Counted from the first letter of the stretch, positions 26,458 to 35,740 are shown. The stretch is DNA of 64,000 bases from Undibacterium parvum (GCF_003955735.1 NZ_CP034464.1:2418001-2482000), one strand, 5' to 3'. Notes: generated from the letters alone by a model not told the origin. A program made the numbers and translations.

Positions 26458-26585
26458 GGTGAGACTCCATAAATTGATGAGGGTTTGCCGCCTTTAGTCT
26501 TTATTTGGGACACTGGCTGCGGCATGCTGGTATTACACCGCTTGCTTGTATCTGGCATGTGTTCTGGATGCAGAGATTTGCAAGC

Positions 26586-26616
26586 CCATGTATCTGATAC
26601 CGTCTCAGATACATGG
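26586..26616. promoter_or_regulatory. Perfect 12-bp inverted repeat in promoter region of a two-component system
   Basis: Arms CCATGTATCTGA and TCAGATACATGG with a seven-base loop, 51 bases before the preferred regulator start. A further GATACA follows. There is no T-run, so an operator, perhaps for autoregulation, is more likely than a terminator. Confidence 0.5.
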
Positions 26617-26666
26617 AGATACAATGTGCCCCTCGCTACCGCGCTAAATCGGATATAAATGAGCCT

Positions 26667-27425
26667 ATGGAAACTCTAGATCACTTACTGGTCGTCGATG
26701 ACGATCTCGATATACGCGAGCTGTTGAGCATTTATCTGCAAAAAAATGGCTATAAAGTGAGCAGTGCTGCCAATGGCAAACAAATGCGGGCCGCATTGGC
26801 ACTCGGTGGTATCGATTTGATCGTGCTTGATCTGATGTTGCCGCAAGAAGACGGCCTGAGCCTGTGTCGCGAGTTGCGCGCAGGCGAGCACAGTCATATC
26901 CCGATTTTGATGCTGACCGCGTTGGCCGAAGAAACCGATAGAATCGTCGGGCTAGAAATGGGCGCGGATGATTATCTGAGCAAGCCGTTTGCCTCGCGCG
27001 AGCTGTTGGCAAGAGTGCGTGCGGTATTGCGCCGCACCCGCATGTTGCCACCGAATCTGCGCACCACCAAGACGCCGCCCCTGCTGGCGTTCGGCGATTG
27101 GCGGCTCGATACCCAGGCGCGCCATCTGCTCGACAGAGACGGCACCTTGGTGAGTTTAAGCGGTGCCGAATATCGCTTGCTGCAAGTCTTACTCGAGCAT
27201 CCGCAAAGAGTGTTGAGCCGCGATCAGCTACTTAATCTCACCCAAGGCCGCGATGCCGATTTGTTTGAGCGCTCCATCGATTTGCTGATCAGCCGTTTGC
27301 GCGTACATTTGCAAGACGACGCGCGCGAGCCGCGCTACATCAAGACCATGCGCAACGAAGGTTATGTGTTGGCCTGTGCAGTCACCGCCAGCCACCCGGA
27401 TCACGCTGGGGATACCCTATGTTGA
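26667..27425 (+). CDS. OmpR-family response regulator
   Basis: Receiver domain with phospho-acceptor Asp55 in LIVLDLMLPQEDG and lysine in DDYLSKPFAS, then a winged helix (SLSGAEYRLLQVLLEHPQRVLSRDQLLNLT, RSIDLLISRLRVHL, YIKTMRNEGYVL). It is close to OmpR itself. I chose the ATG at 26667, 252 residues; an upstream in-frame ATG at 26613 lies inside the inverted repeat and would add 18 unconserved-looking residues. The kinase gene overlaps its 3' end. Confidence 0.88.
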   Translation: METLDHLLVVDDDLDIRELLSIYLQKNGYKVSSAANGKQMRAALALGGIDLIVLDLMLPQEDGLSLCRELRAGEHSHIPILMLTALAEETDRIVGLEMGADDYLSKPFASRELLARVRAVLRRTRMLPPNLRTTKTPPLLAFGDWRLDTQARHLLDRDGTLVSLSGAEYRLLQVLLEHPQRVLSRDQLLNLTQGRDADLFERSIDLLISRLRVHLQDDAREPRYIKTMRNEGYVLACAVTASHPDHAGDTLC

Positions 27426-28783
27426 CGCGCCTGAGGCAGCTTGCGCCTTATCTGTGGCCACGCTCGCTGTTTGGCCGTCTCAGTCTGATCTTACTATTCG
27501 GTTTGTGTGTGGCCCACGTGCTGAGTTTTGGCATGATAGTCTACGAACGCGAACAGGCTAGCAAAGCCAGCATGATCTATTACTTGGGCCATGATGTGGC
27601 AGGCTCCATCGCAATGCTGGAGCGTTTGCCGCCGATAGAGCGAGAGGCCTGGCTGACTAAGTTAGATAGAAATAACTACCGCTACTTTTTACGCGCAGCT
27701 GGCCCTGCATCTGTCCATCTGCCAGAAAAATCGGCCGACAGCGCGCTGGCACATGAGGTGATCCATTCGGTCAGTATCGCCTTAGGGAAAGAATATACGG
27801 TCACGCCTAGTTTTTATCTGGATGCCGAAGCCCGCAGACACATGGATCTGCATTTACAGCTCAGCGACGGCACCCCGGTTAGTATAGAAATGGTGTCACG
27901 TGGCATGACTTATTCTGTATGGCTACCCGTCATTCTCATGAGCCAATTACTGATACTGATCGCTTTTAGCTGGCTGGCAGTGCGGCTGGCGACGCGTCCG
28001 CTGGCACAACTGGCGGCCGCTGCCGATAATTTATCGCCCGATAAACCCGGCGACTTGTTTCCTACTGACGGTCCGCTGGAAGTAGCCAAGGCCGGGATCG
28101 CCTTCAACGCCATGCAGCAGCGCATCTCTGCCTATTTGAGCGAACGCATACAGATTTTGGCAGCGGTTACGCATGATTTGCAAACGCCGATCACGCGTAT
28201 GCGCCTGAGGGTGGACATGCTTGATGACGAAGCGCATAGAGATAAACTGCTACGCGATTTACTCGCTATGCAAAGCCTGGTGGAGCAAGGCATCGCCTAT
28301 GCCCGTGCGCATAATCGTAGCCAGCGGCAAGATGAAAAAATTTGCAGCATCAATCTCGATGCCTTGCTGCGTAGTCTGGTGTCGGACTATCAGGATGCCG
28401 GTCACAGCATCGCAGTGACCGGCCAATTGGGCAGACCTATACGCAGTGCGCCGCTGGCGCTGAAGCGCATACTAAGCAATCTTTTGGATAATGCTTTAAA
28501 GTTCGGCACGCAGGTTGAAATAGGCTTGCAAGGGCTTGCGGCAGATCAGATTTCTATCACTGTCATGGATAGGGGGCCTGGCATTCCCGTAGCTGAACTA
28601 AACGCGGTATTGCAGCCGTATTATCGGGTAGAGAATTCACGCAATCGTGACACGGGCGGTAGCGGTTTAGGTCTGGCGATTGCACAGCAATTGAGTCTGA
28701 CTCTGGGCGGCTCTCTGCATTTAAGTAATCGTGATGGCGGTGGTTTGCTGGCGGAGTTACGCTTGCCGAATCGAGACGCTTAA
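27419..28783 (+). CDS. Sensor histidine kinase, EnvZ-like
   Basis: 454 residues: transmembrane helix near residues 20-40, ~120-residue periplasmic loop, second helix near 165-185, HAMP region, then the DHp box AVTHDLQTPITRMRLR with the phospho-acceptor His. ATPase boxes are NLLDNALKFG, DRGPGIPVAELNAVLQPYYR and GGSGLGLAIAQQ. The start overlaps the regulator stop by seven bases. With the upstream OmpR-like regulator it forms an EnvZ/OmpR-type pair; the stimulus is unknown. Confidence 0.88.
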   Translation: MLTRLRQLAPYLWPRSLFGRLSLILLFGLCVAHVLSFGMIVYEREQASKASMIYYLGHDVAGSIAMLERLPPIEREAWLTKLDRNNYRYFLRAAGPASVHLPEKSADSALAHEVIHSVSIALGKEYTVTPSFYLDAEARRHMDLHLQLSDGTPVSIEMVSRGMTYSVWLPVILMSQLLILIAFSWLAVRLATRPLAQLAAAADNLSPDKPGDLFPTDGPLEVAKAGIAFNAMQQRISAYLSERIQILAAVTHDLQTPITRMRLRVDMLDDEAHRDKLLRDLLAMQSLVEQGIAYARAHNRSQRQDEKICSINLDALLRSLVSDYQDAGHSIAVTGQLGRPIRSAPLALKRILSNLLDNALKFGTQVEIGLQGLAADQISITVMDRGPGIPVAELNAVLQPYYRVENSRNRDTGGSGLGLAIAQQLSLTLGGSLHLSNRDGGGLLAELRLPNRDA

Positions 28784-28812
28784 TCCAAACAGTCGATCAA
28801 AAAAGGAGCAAT

Positions 28813-29244
28813 ATGCGCGAATTAGTGTGGGTGAACGATGCCAGTAAAGTCGATTGGAAGGCGCTTTCCGCCTTGTATAAAATTGCCTTGGGTGAAAAAT
28901 CGGCAGAGAATCTGGCGATCGTGTTTGCCAATAGTAAGTTCAAACACTTCATTTACGATGGCGAGCGCCTGATCGGTGCCGGCCGTGCTCTGGCTGATGG
29001 CGTCGATTGCGCGTATTTGTGCGACATCGCTATCTTGCCCGAGTATCAGGGGCAGGCGCTCGGCAAGGCCATGGTGAATAAATTGTTGGCCGATGCCGCC
29101 GGACATAAAAAAGTGATCTTGTACGCCAATCCCGGTAAAGAGGCATTTTACAAAAAACTGGGTTTTTGCAAAATGAATACCGCCATGGCGATCTTCAGCA
29201 ATCAAGAACTGGCCTTGGCGTCTGGCTTACTCAGCGCTGATTAA
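28813..29244 (+). CDS. GNAT family N-acetyltransferase
   Basis: 143-residue acetyltransferase. The acetyl-CoA loop is seen in CDIAILPEYQGQALGKAMVNKLL (motif A, Q-x-x-G-x-G/A variant QGQALG), followed by KKVILYANPGKEAFYKKLGF. The start has AAAGGAG seven bases upstream and 30 bases separate it from the kinase gene. The substrate is not predictable. Confidence 0.85.
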   Translation: MRELVWVNDASKVDWKALSALYKIALGEKSAENLAIVFANSKFKHFIYDGERLIGAGRALADGVDCAYLCDIAILPEYQGQALGKAMVNKLLADAAGHKKVILYANPGKEAFYKKLGFCKMNTAMAIFSNQELALASGLLSAD

Positions 29245-29261
29245 GTCACGCGAAGTAAGCC

Positions 29262-29342
29262 GCACTAAATAAGCAGCACTAAATAAGCAGCACTAAGCGA
29301 TCGCAATTTCTAAATTCAGTCAGCAGCCGTGTGCGGCTGCTG
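29262..29342. repeat. Short tandem repeats plus stem-loop after the GNAT gene
   Basis: AGCAGCACTAAATA-type units are repeated about three times at 29262-29297. A perfect 9-bp stem (CAGCAGCCG and CGGCTGCTG, loop TGTG) follows at 29321-29342 and may end or protect the GNAT transcript; it lacks a T-run. Confidence 0.55.
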
Positions 29343-29394
29343 TATAGGATTTAGGATTAAAAATTCGAGTCAAAAATTTTGCCGAAAATTATGG

Positions 29395-29483
29395 TACTAG
29401 TAGGGGGTATCAGTAGTTGTGCGTCAATTGCGCACATAGAATATGCGCAAGCGACTGGCCTAAGTCTATACTCCCTGTTTTTT
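29395..29483. repeat. 89-bp repeat, copy 1
   Basis: Aligns without gaps to 30461-30549 in the same orientation. It contains an inner dyad (TTGCGCA and TGCGCAA around CATAGAATA), outer arms AGGGGGTAT and ATACTCCCT, and ends in a T-run, so its transcript would resemble a two-tier terminator hairpin. The two copies flank the PEP-CTERM gene. Confidence 0.8.
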
Positions 29484-29588
29484 TAAGAATAATGGTCTTG
29501 GCGATGGTTACAAATAGCTGACCTGGTAGCTAGTTGCAGACATCAAATTCTTACATTTATTTTAGAGAATAGCAGAGTAGACCCCAAT

Positions 29589-29612
29589 GAAAAAGGGACC
29601 CGAAGGCCCCTT
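29589..29612 (-). terminator. Rho-independent terminator of the PEP-CTERM gene
   Basis: Read on the minus strand, AAGGGGCC and GGTCCCTT enclose a TTCG tetraloop and are followed by TTT. It lies 32 bases after the stop codon. Confidence 0.8.
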
Positions 29613-29643
29613 AATATGTCTTAATGCGTCGCCTAAATAAGCA

Positions 29644-30258
29644 TCAGACGCGACGTCGACGGATCGCTGCGATACCAACCAAAGCGATACCCATTAGCGT
29701 CAGCGAACCGGGCTCTGGAACATCAGTTACTGGCGCCGCTGAGCTATACAGGGCAATCACCACGCTGCCCCAGCCACCTTTGTCTGCGCGCCAGGTAGAC
29801 TGGCCTTGTTCTTCGTATGAGATATCAAAATTGCCGGTAAATTCATTGCGCAAATCGACCCATGCCATAGGCAGGATGAAGCCCGCATTATCTAGTCCAT
29901 GCAGACCGGCATAAGCACCAGTTCCGACAAAGAAACCAGTCGCAGTGTCCGGTGACAAACCAGGAAAGCCGCCACCTATGTTGCAGCAACCACCCCAGCT
30001 ATTGGCCACGCCGCTATAAGTAGCAGAGCCGGTGAGACCATTGGCGTAGCTCACATAAATACCGACGCGATTAGCATGCTGGGTGTCGCTAGTGCCCCAA
30101 GGATTTGCTGGCATTTCACCGAGCAGTCTTTCGAAATCTGTCCATTCGCTTAACTTTCCCATGCCTTCAAGTGTCATAGGAACGGCCACCGCGCTAGTGG
30201 TGACAAACGCGCTGAAGATGAATCCTAGAGCGAGTTGTGCTAAATGTTTGATTTTCAT
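29644..30258 (-). CDS. PEP-CTERM domain protein (exosortase substrate)
   Basis: 204-residue secreted protein. The signal peptide ends at TTSAVA (about residue 25). The C-terminus has the full exosortase A sorting signal: VPEPGSL, a hydrophobic helix (TLMGIALVGIAAI) and the RRRR tail. The middle domain is not recognised; it is rich in Gly, Trp and Asn. Start ATG 30258 follows AAGGAGAT. The processing exosortase should be in the XrtA locus whose end is at the left of this window. Flanking copies of an 89-bp repeat suggest it was gained or moved as a unit. Confidence 0.85.
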   Translation of the reverse strand: MKIKHLAQLALGFIFSAFVTTSAVAVPMTLEGMGKLSEWTDFERLLGEMPANPWGTSDTQHANRVGIYVSYANGLTGSATYSGVANSWGGCCNIGGGFPGLSPDTATGFFVGTGAYAGLHGLDNAGFILPMAWVDLRNEFTGNFDISYEEQGQSTWRADKGGWGSVVIALYSSAAPVTDVPEPGSLTLMGIALVGIAAIRRRRV

Positions 30259-30460
30259 TTTATCTCCTTGATTGAAACAATAATTTGCTGATGAAATCAT
30301 TGTCAGCAAATACCATGCCAAATATAAAAACAATATAAAAGCAAAATAAAATCAAATACTTAGTGTTTATAGAGCGCAGTTGGGTAGGAAAAGTAAGCGG
30401 TAAGTGTAAAAAATATCGACACTTGAATTCGGTCTATCGTGATGCGCCCTCTATATTTAA

Positions 30461-30549
30461 TACTAGGAGGGGGTATCTTGCGGTATGCGTGAATTGCGCA
30501 CATAGAATATGCGCAAGCGGCTTGGTTAAATCCATACTCCCTGTTTTTT
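30461..30549. repeat. 89-bp repeat, copy 2
   Basis: Gap-free match to 29395-29483, same orientation. It fills part of the 358-base gap between the PEP-CTERM gene and the SDR gene; the rest of the gap is AT-rich and shows nothing else. Confidence 0.8.
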
Positions 30550-30617
30550 GAAGATTAGATAGCTAGGTGTAGCGCTTGAGTCAATTTACTTGCGGCGCTT
30601 GTTATTGCCCCCCCGAC

Positions 30618-31304
30618 TCAACGGTAATTCGCACCGTTATTCATATCTATGACTTCGCCATTGATAAATGCGGGGGCCTCGGTGGCCAGCCAGCACACGG
30701 TGCTTGCCACCTCCTCTGCTGTGCAGAAACGCTGACTGATGGTGGCTGCTTTCAAGCGCATTTTTCTGTCTTCCGGAATGTTCTTCATCATGTCAGTGTC
30801 GACCGGGCCGGGTGCCACCGAGTTAGCAAGCACGCCTCTGGCGCCAAAGCTTCTGGCCAGCGAGCGCATTGCGTTCATCATTCCGGCTTTGGAAATGCCG
30901 TACCAAATGTCTGGATGGCCGATTTCTCCGGCGATTGAACCCATGCTGACGATGCGGCCACCGCCACGCTCGGCCATTTGTTCGGCCACCTCGGCACTCA
31001 GGCGTACCGCGCTAATCAGATTTACGTTAAGAATATGCAAAATATCTTCGCTACTGTATTCGCTGAGGGCTTTGCTGTTCATGATGCCGGCGTTGTTAAT
31101 CAAAACGTCCGGTGTCCCTATGCGCTCGATAATTTGTCTGGTCTGCAGAAAATCAGAGACATCGGTAATCCAACTGCTGATCCCGTCCTGCGCAGCGGCT
31201 AGCCCGGATCGTGAGAGTACATGGACTTCATAGCCTTTTTGAAGCAGATTTTTAGATATTTCCAGGCCTATGCCGCGGTTGCCGCCAGTAACGATTGCTT
31301 TCAT
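30618..31304 (-). CDS. SDR family NAD(P)-dependent oxidoreductase
   Basis: 228-residue classical short-chain dehydrogenase. Cofactor motif TGGNRGIG at residues 6-13, NNAG motif in VLINNAGIM, catalytic Ser in SMGSIAGE and Tyr-x-x-x-Lys in WYGISKAG. Similar to 3-oxoacyl-ACP reductase-like SDRs; the substrate is unknown. It is divergent from a LysR gene 138 bases away, which probably regulates it. Confidence 0.87.
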   Translation of the reverse strand: MKAIVTGGNRGIGLEISKNLLQKGYEVHVLSRSGLAAAQDGISSWITDVSDFLQTRQIIERIGTPDVLINNAGIMNSKALSEYSSEDILHILNVNLISAVRLSAEVAEQMAERGGGRIVSMGSIAGEIGHPDIWYGISKAGMMNAMRSLARSFGARGVLANSVAPGPVDTDMMKNIPEDRKMRLKAATISQRFCTAEEVASTVCWLATEAPAFINGEVIDMNNGANYR

Positions 31305-31395
31305 TTTGCTACCCTATAAATTGAGATGCGTCGCTAGATTGCGCAGTGCAGACATTCTGACTTATAAGTTTTTAGAAATAAATAATGCATAATGT

Positions 31396-31424
31396 AATTA
31401 ACTACTCCGAAAAACGTAGTAATA
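31396..31424. promoter_or_regulatory. Putative LysR-type operator
   Basis: Dyad ACTAC-N10-GTAGT with matching flanks lies between the divergent SDR and LysR genes, 20 bases before the LysR start. The place and spacing fit a LysR recognition site. Confidence 0.4.
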
Positions 31425-31442
31425 AAATTCCCAAAAAAACCT

Positions 31443-32339
31443 ATGGATAAGCTCAAAGCGATACGCAGCTTTGTCGCGATTGCCGACGCTGGCAGTTTCA
31501 CCGCTGCTGCCACGGCGCTGGCGACCTCGTTGCCCAGTGTGGTGCGGCAACTCGCTGGCTTAGAAGCCTTACTGGGGGCGCGTTTGTTTAATCGCAGCAC
31601 CCGCCATGTGGCTTTGACTGAACAAGGCCGACTTTATCTGCTGCACGCACGCAGCTTATTGGCGGCCGATGCTGAGGCTGATGCCCAATTGCAGGCCGAT
31701 CAAAGCGAGCCTCAGGGCCGCTTGGTGATTACTGCGCCGGTATTATTTGGCCAGCGCTACCTCTGTCCTGCAATTAACCGCTTTATCGAGCACTATCCCA
31801 AGCTCAGCGTAGAAGTGCATTTGCTCGATAGGCTGGTGAATCTTGTTGAAGAAGGTTTTGATCTCGGCCTGCGGATAGGCGAGATGCACGACTCTAGCCT
31901 GGTGGGACAGCATCTGGCCGACTTACGGCGGGTCTACGCAGCCGCACCTGCGTATCTGGCCAGCAGCGGTACGCCCACAACACCGGCTGCCTTGCGTGAG
32001 CACAACTGCCTACGCAGTACGCAACAACAAGGCCATTGGATGTTTCAGCAGCAAGGCAAAAATATGCCGCAAGCGGTCAGTGGCAGGCTGGTGTTTAATC
32101 AAGTCGCCCCCTTGGTTGAGGCCTGCGTGGCCGGTTTGGGGATAGGTCATTTCAGCATCTATCAAGTTGCGCCGTATCTGCAAAGTGGGCAATTACAGCT
32201 GGTGCTGGAAGACTATGAGCTGGCAGCGCGACCACTGCACATCTTATACCCGCACAGTAAATTACTAGCGGCGCGCAGCAAAGCCTTGATCGCCTGGATC
32301 AAGCAAGAGATCAGCGTGGTAAGGGCGACTTGGGAATAA
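31443..32339 (+). CDS. LysR family transcriptional regulator
   Basis: 298 residues. The N-terminal winged helix is MDKLKAIRSFVAIADAGSFTAAATALATSLPSVVRQLAGLEALLGARLF in pattern, ending FNRSTRHVALTEQG; the substrate-binding domain follows (GRLVITAPVLFGQRY). It resembles the DsdC/CrgA-like group regulating neighbouring oxidoreductases. The divergent SDR is the probable target; the effector is unknown. Confidence 0.88.
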   Translation: MDKLKAIRSFVAIADAGSFTAAATALATSLPSVVRQLAGLEALLGARLFNRSTRHVALTEQGRLYLLHARSLLAADAEADAQLQADQSEPQGRLVITAPVLFGQRYLCPAINRFIEHYPKLSVEVHLLDRLVNLVEEGFDLGLRIGEMHDSSLVGQHLADLRRVYAAAPAYLASSGTPTTPAALREHNCLRSTQQQGHWMFQQQGKNMPQAVSGRLVFNQVAPLVEACVAGLGIGHFSIYQVAPYLQSGQLQLVLEDYELAARPLHILYPHSKLLAARSKALIAWIKQEISVVRATWE

Positions 32340-32357
32340 GCGGGTGGTCTAAGTAAT

Positions 32358-33365
32358 TTACGCCGCCTGATGCGCGCGCCATGCGGCAGGCGGCAAACCT
32401 AGATGTTTTTTGAAGGCGCGATTAAACGCCGCCACGCTTTCGTAACCGACATCAGCCGCTACCTGATCGACCCCTATGCGCGAGGCAGAGAGTTTTCTGC
32501 AGGCCACATTCATGCGCCACTTTGCCACATAGGCCATAGGGCTCTCACCTAGCGATTCTGAAAAACGCGCTGCGAAGCGTGATGGTGACATTGCGACTTC
32601 TCCCGCTAGACGCGGGATCGACCAGTCTTGCGCTGGATTTTGATGGATAGCCTTGATGGCACGCCCGACCACCGGATCTTTGATCCCGCGAAACCAGCCT
32701 ACCGCTTGCTGCGGCGTGACTTCGAGATGCGCGCGCACCGCTTCGGCACACAGAATTTCTAGCAGCCGTTCAACAATAAAGCCGGCACCAAAAGCAGATC
32801 GTTCTATCTCATTGGCCATGATGTGGGCAATCCCGGATAAATTATGCAAACTAGTTTGGCGCGACAAGTTCACCCGCAAGATAGCTGGTAGCGCGGCAAA
32901 CAGAGGATTGAGTTGGGTTTGATGCAGCATAAATACACCGCATAACAGTGAAACGCCCAAGCCCGCCTGTGCAGCGCTGGTTTTTTGTATATTTGGGCCG
33001 CCAGCCAACATCGTTTCTAAGTCCGCAATCTGATCGCTCTTGCCCTGCGATAGCGTGTGCGCCTCACCACCAAACATAATGGCCATCTCGCCCGCGGTGA
33101 GCGTGATGTGATTGCCCGACGCTGACTTGATCTCGCAATGGCCAAATTCAACCAGATGAAAGGCCACCGCCAGCGTGTCTTGCTTGAGGCCTAAGAAGGC
33201 AGCAAGTTTATCCGAGCTAGGGATGGCAATCGCACAGGGCGGGGCGTAGGCCTCACGTAACAGCACACTTCCGCCTATCCGAAGGGATCGTAAGGCATCA
33301 TCTAAAACATCGCCTGATTTATCTATATTAGTGGTTTCTGCAAACTTATCGGTGTTATTGAGCAT
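32358..33365 (-). CDS. AraC family transcriptional regulator (cupin_6 type)
   Basis: 335 residues with an N-terminal cupin_6-like sensor domain (VLLREAYAPPCAIAIP, FHLVEFGHCEI, LTAGEMAIMFGGEAHTL) and a C-terminal pair of helix-turn-helix motifs (WSIPRLAGEVAMSPSRFAARF and VDQVAADVGYESVAAFNRAFKKHLG). It is divergent from the membrane-protein gene at 33428, which is a likely target. The ligand is unknown. Confidence 0.87.
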   Translation of the reverse strand: MLNNTDKFAETTNIDKSGDVLDDALRSLRIGGSVLLREAYAPPCAIAIPSSDKLAAFLGLKQDTLAVAFHLVEFGHCEIKSASGNHITLTAGEMAIMFGGEAHTLSQGKSDQIADLETMLAGGPNIQKTSAAQAGLGVSLLCGVFMLHQTQLNPLFAALPAILRVNLSRQTSLHNLSGIAHIMANEIERSAFGAGFIVERLLEILCAEAVRAHLEVTPQQAVGWFRGIKDPVVGRAIKAIHQNPAQDWSIPRLAGEVAMSPSRFAARFSESLGESPMAYVAKWRMNVACRKLSASRIGVDQVAADVGYESVAAFNRAFKKHLGLPPAAWRAHQAA

Positions 33366-33427
33366 AGAAACGACTGTTGTATGTGGTTAAACTGAATCCG
33401 TCATCATATCACTTAAGGCCAATAATC

Positions 33428-34084
33428 ATGTTAAACATCTCTGCTACCTCCATCATGCTAGGACTAGACGTCCTGATGATCGTCTACACCCTGTGGGCGC
33501 TGTCCATTTTCAAACCCCTCGGCAAATTAGGCCTGGGCATCGCGGTCGGGATGCTGGTCTGGCTAGGCGTGCTGCATCTGGCGCTATCGAGCGAAAGCCT
33601 GTTCCCTAAAGACATCTCGGGGATCGCATTTTTGGCGATTATTTTTGCTGGCGTAGGCTTAGTTGGCGCTCTGTTATTCCTGATCCCATCGATACGCAAT
33701 TTGCTACTAAGTTTGGATCAGCGCCAACTCATGCTATTGCAGGGCATACGGGCTTTCTTCGGTGGCACTTTCCTGATGTTTGCCAGCCTCGGTGTCTTGC
33801 CGCAAGCTTTTGGCATCATCGATGGCTTTACCCATATTGGTGCCGGCTTCTTTGGTCTGATCGCGGCATTCTCGGTGGCCAGTGCGGTGCAGGGTAATCG
33901 ACGCGCCTGGTTTGCCAATATTTTTGGCCTGACCGATATCTTAATCGTCGCCAGTACGCTGGCCTTGATACTGCTGCCGCAAATCGGCCCTCACCACCCC
34001 ATGATGTACGCTGTTTTTCTGCCTGCACCTTTGTGGTTATGGTTTCATCTGGTGTCGATCTGGAAGCTGCTGCGCGGCGAATAA
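33428..34084 (+). CDS. Multi-pass membrane protein of unknown function
   Basis: 218 residues with about seven hydrophobic helices; no cofactor or catalytic motif is recognised. The run LLQGIRAFFGGTFLMFASLGVLPQAFGIIDG is the most distinctive part. The ATG at 33428 gives a protein that begins just before the first helix. It is divergent from an AraC regulator, which probably controls it. I do not assign a function. Confidence 0.7.
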   Translation: MLNISATSIMLGLDVLMIVYTLWALSIFKPLGKLGLGIAVGMLVWLGVLHLALSSESLFPKDISGIAFLAIIFAGVGLVGALLFLIPSIRNLLLSLDQRQLMLLQGIRAFFGGTFLMFASLGVLPQAFGIIDGFTHIGAGFFGLIAAFSVASAVQGNRRAWFANIFGLTDILIVASTLALILLPQIGPHHPMMYAVFLPAPLWLWFHLVSIWKLLRGE

Positions 34085-34288
34085 ATTAAAAGACAAAATA
34101 AGTCGCACTTTTAAATTGAAATGAGTTCGATCTGCGGCATGCGACATTTTTAATGCAGCATGCCGTAATGCATTCTGCGCAGGCATTGCGCGGCTGCTAA
34201 ACTATAGTAACTAAAATGAAAACTGTAATACCGCGTTTTTTGCCAAATATGATAAAAATTTTAGTTCACTATTTTATATAAAACTGCC

Positions 34289-34774
34289 ATGACGACTCCT
34301 AGAGAACTTTTAAAAGCTGTAGATATTTTGGAAATGCCCGCGCATTCCAAGGCGCACCTACTTAACCCTGAAGCCATGCGACTCTCGAAGTCACTTAGCG
34401 GCGCAACTGGTCTTAACGATCTTGGCTTTCACCTGATGACGGTGATGCCGGGACGAGAGTATGCGGAATATCATCGCCATATATACGAGGAGCAATGTTT
34501 CTACGTACTCTCTGGCCATGGTGAGGCGATCATTGAAGAACTGCGCTATGCAATCGATGCTGGAGATTTTCTTGGTTTTCCCAAAAATGGGGTGGCGCAT
34601 ACGATCTTCAATAATGGCAGCGCGCCTTTGGTTTTATTAGCGGCTCGCGTCAATTTAGAACAAGATGTATGCGACTATCCACGCCAGAAAAAACGTTTGT
34701 ACATGAACGGAGCGCAGGAAGCCGTGGTCGATTTTGATGCCATTAGACGCGAACCTCCGCTAGCGGATTTTTAG
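34289..34774 (+). CDS. Cupin domain protein
   Basis: 161-residue single-domain cupin. Motif 1 is EYHRHIYEEQCFYVLSGHGEA with the HxH-x4-E-type metal ligands, motif 2 is GDFLGFPKNGVAHTIFNNG with the final histidine. Such proteins bind a metal and act as isomerases, dioxygenases or sensors; the substrate is not predictable. It is followed after 58 bases by a lipoprotein gene. Confidence 0.8.
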   Translation: MTTPRELLKAVDILEMPAHSKAHLLNPEAMRLSKSLSGATGLNDLGFHLMTVMPGREYAEYHRHIYEEQCFYVLSGHGEAIIEELRYAIDAGDFLGFPKNGVAHTIFNNGSAPLVLLAARVNLEQDVCDYPRQKKRLYMNGAQEAVVDFDAIRREPPLADF

Positions 34775-34832
34775 CATTTTTGTTTTTCTGGTAGGCCTAA
34801 AAGTTGCTTCCTGTTTTATTGAAAGGACAAAT

Positions 34833-35654
34833 ATGTCTCGCATTTCATTCTTAGTCCCATTGTCGTTTTGCCTCTTGAGCGCTTGCGGTGGCGGAGCTTC
34901 AGACAGTTCGGTTACGCCACCACCACCTCCGCCCCCACCCCCAGTAAAAATTAACCCGGAAGGCTTGTGGCATGGGGCTGCTAAGTCAAGCAGCAACGAG
35001 CTCGCCATCGACATGCTTGCCGATGGTTTTGGTTCGGCTTATGCCATCGCCAATGCTGCCAATGGCGCACCGGCTGAAGCGCTCTTCATGAGCGGCTTTA
35101 GTAGTGATAATTTTGTCGTCGGCAATCTCAATAGCAGCGGAGCTGGCTATTATCGACACCAGACGGGTGGCTTCTTTGAAAGCGTGGGCTCGGCCGCAAT
35201 GTCGCCGCAATCCGGTAGCACGCAGAAGTCTCTGCAGTTCCAGGTGACGGTGGGCATTAATGGCAGCGACCCGCGCACCGTCACGCTCAACTATGACAGT
35301 CAATACGATAAAGCGCTTACGGTCGAGAATTTGCTGGGTAAATACAATAGCAAATCCCCGGATAACGCCTTGATGAGTCTGACATTGTCGAATCTTGATC
35401 CGAATAGCATGCTCATCAGCGCCAATCCAGCCTGTGTTTTTAGCTATAGCCGTGTGAAGCCTATGACTGATAGTGCCAAAAACATTTACTCGGTGGCCGC
35501 CATCTTTAGTGGTAGCGCTTGTGCTTTCCAAGGCGCAGCAACTGGTGTCGCTTATGCTGACGTCGGCAGCGATGGAGGGGTGCTCGGGCTCAATCTCCTA
35601 CTGCGCGAGACCAGCGGAAAAAGCTTCTTCGTGTTCCAGGGCCGAAAACCCTGA
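34833..35654 (+). CDS. Lipoprotein with poly-proline linker, unknown function
   Basis: 273 residues. Signal with lipobox LLSAC (Cys at about residue 19), Gly-Ser linker, then nine consecutive prolines and a ~230-residue Gly/Ser/Asn-rich beta-type domain without recognised motifs. The proline run is coded by CCACC/CCCCC tracts, likely to slip and vary in length. The start has GAAAGGA eight bases upstream. Similar lipoproteins are common in Oxalobacteraceae and uncharacterised. Confidence 0.75.
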   Translation: MSRISFLVPLSFCLLSACGGGASDSSVTPPPPPPPPPVKINPEGLWHGAAKSSSNELAIDMLADGFGSAYAIANAANGAPAEALFMSGFSSDNFVVGNLNSSGAGYYRHQTGGFFESVGSAAMSPQSGSTQKSLQFQVTVGINGSDPRTVTLNYDSQYDKALTVENLLGKYNSKSPDNALMSLTLSNLDPNSMLISANPACVFSYSRVKPMTDSAKNIYSVAAIFSGSACAFQGAATGVAYADVGSDGGVLGLNLLLRETSGKSFFVFQGRKP

Positions 35655-35740
35655 ACGGCTCAGCTGGGGGACGATTGCCCCTTGCACATCGCTGCATGGG
35701 TGCTGATCTAGCCTAAATAAACAATCTCAACACAGCCCCG

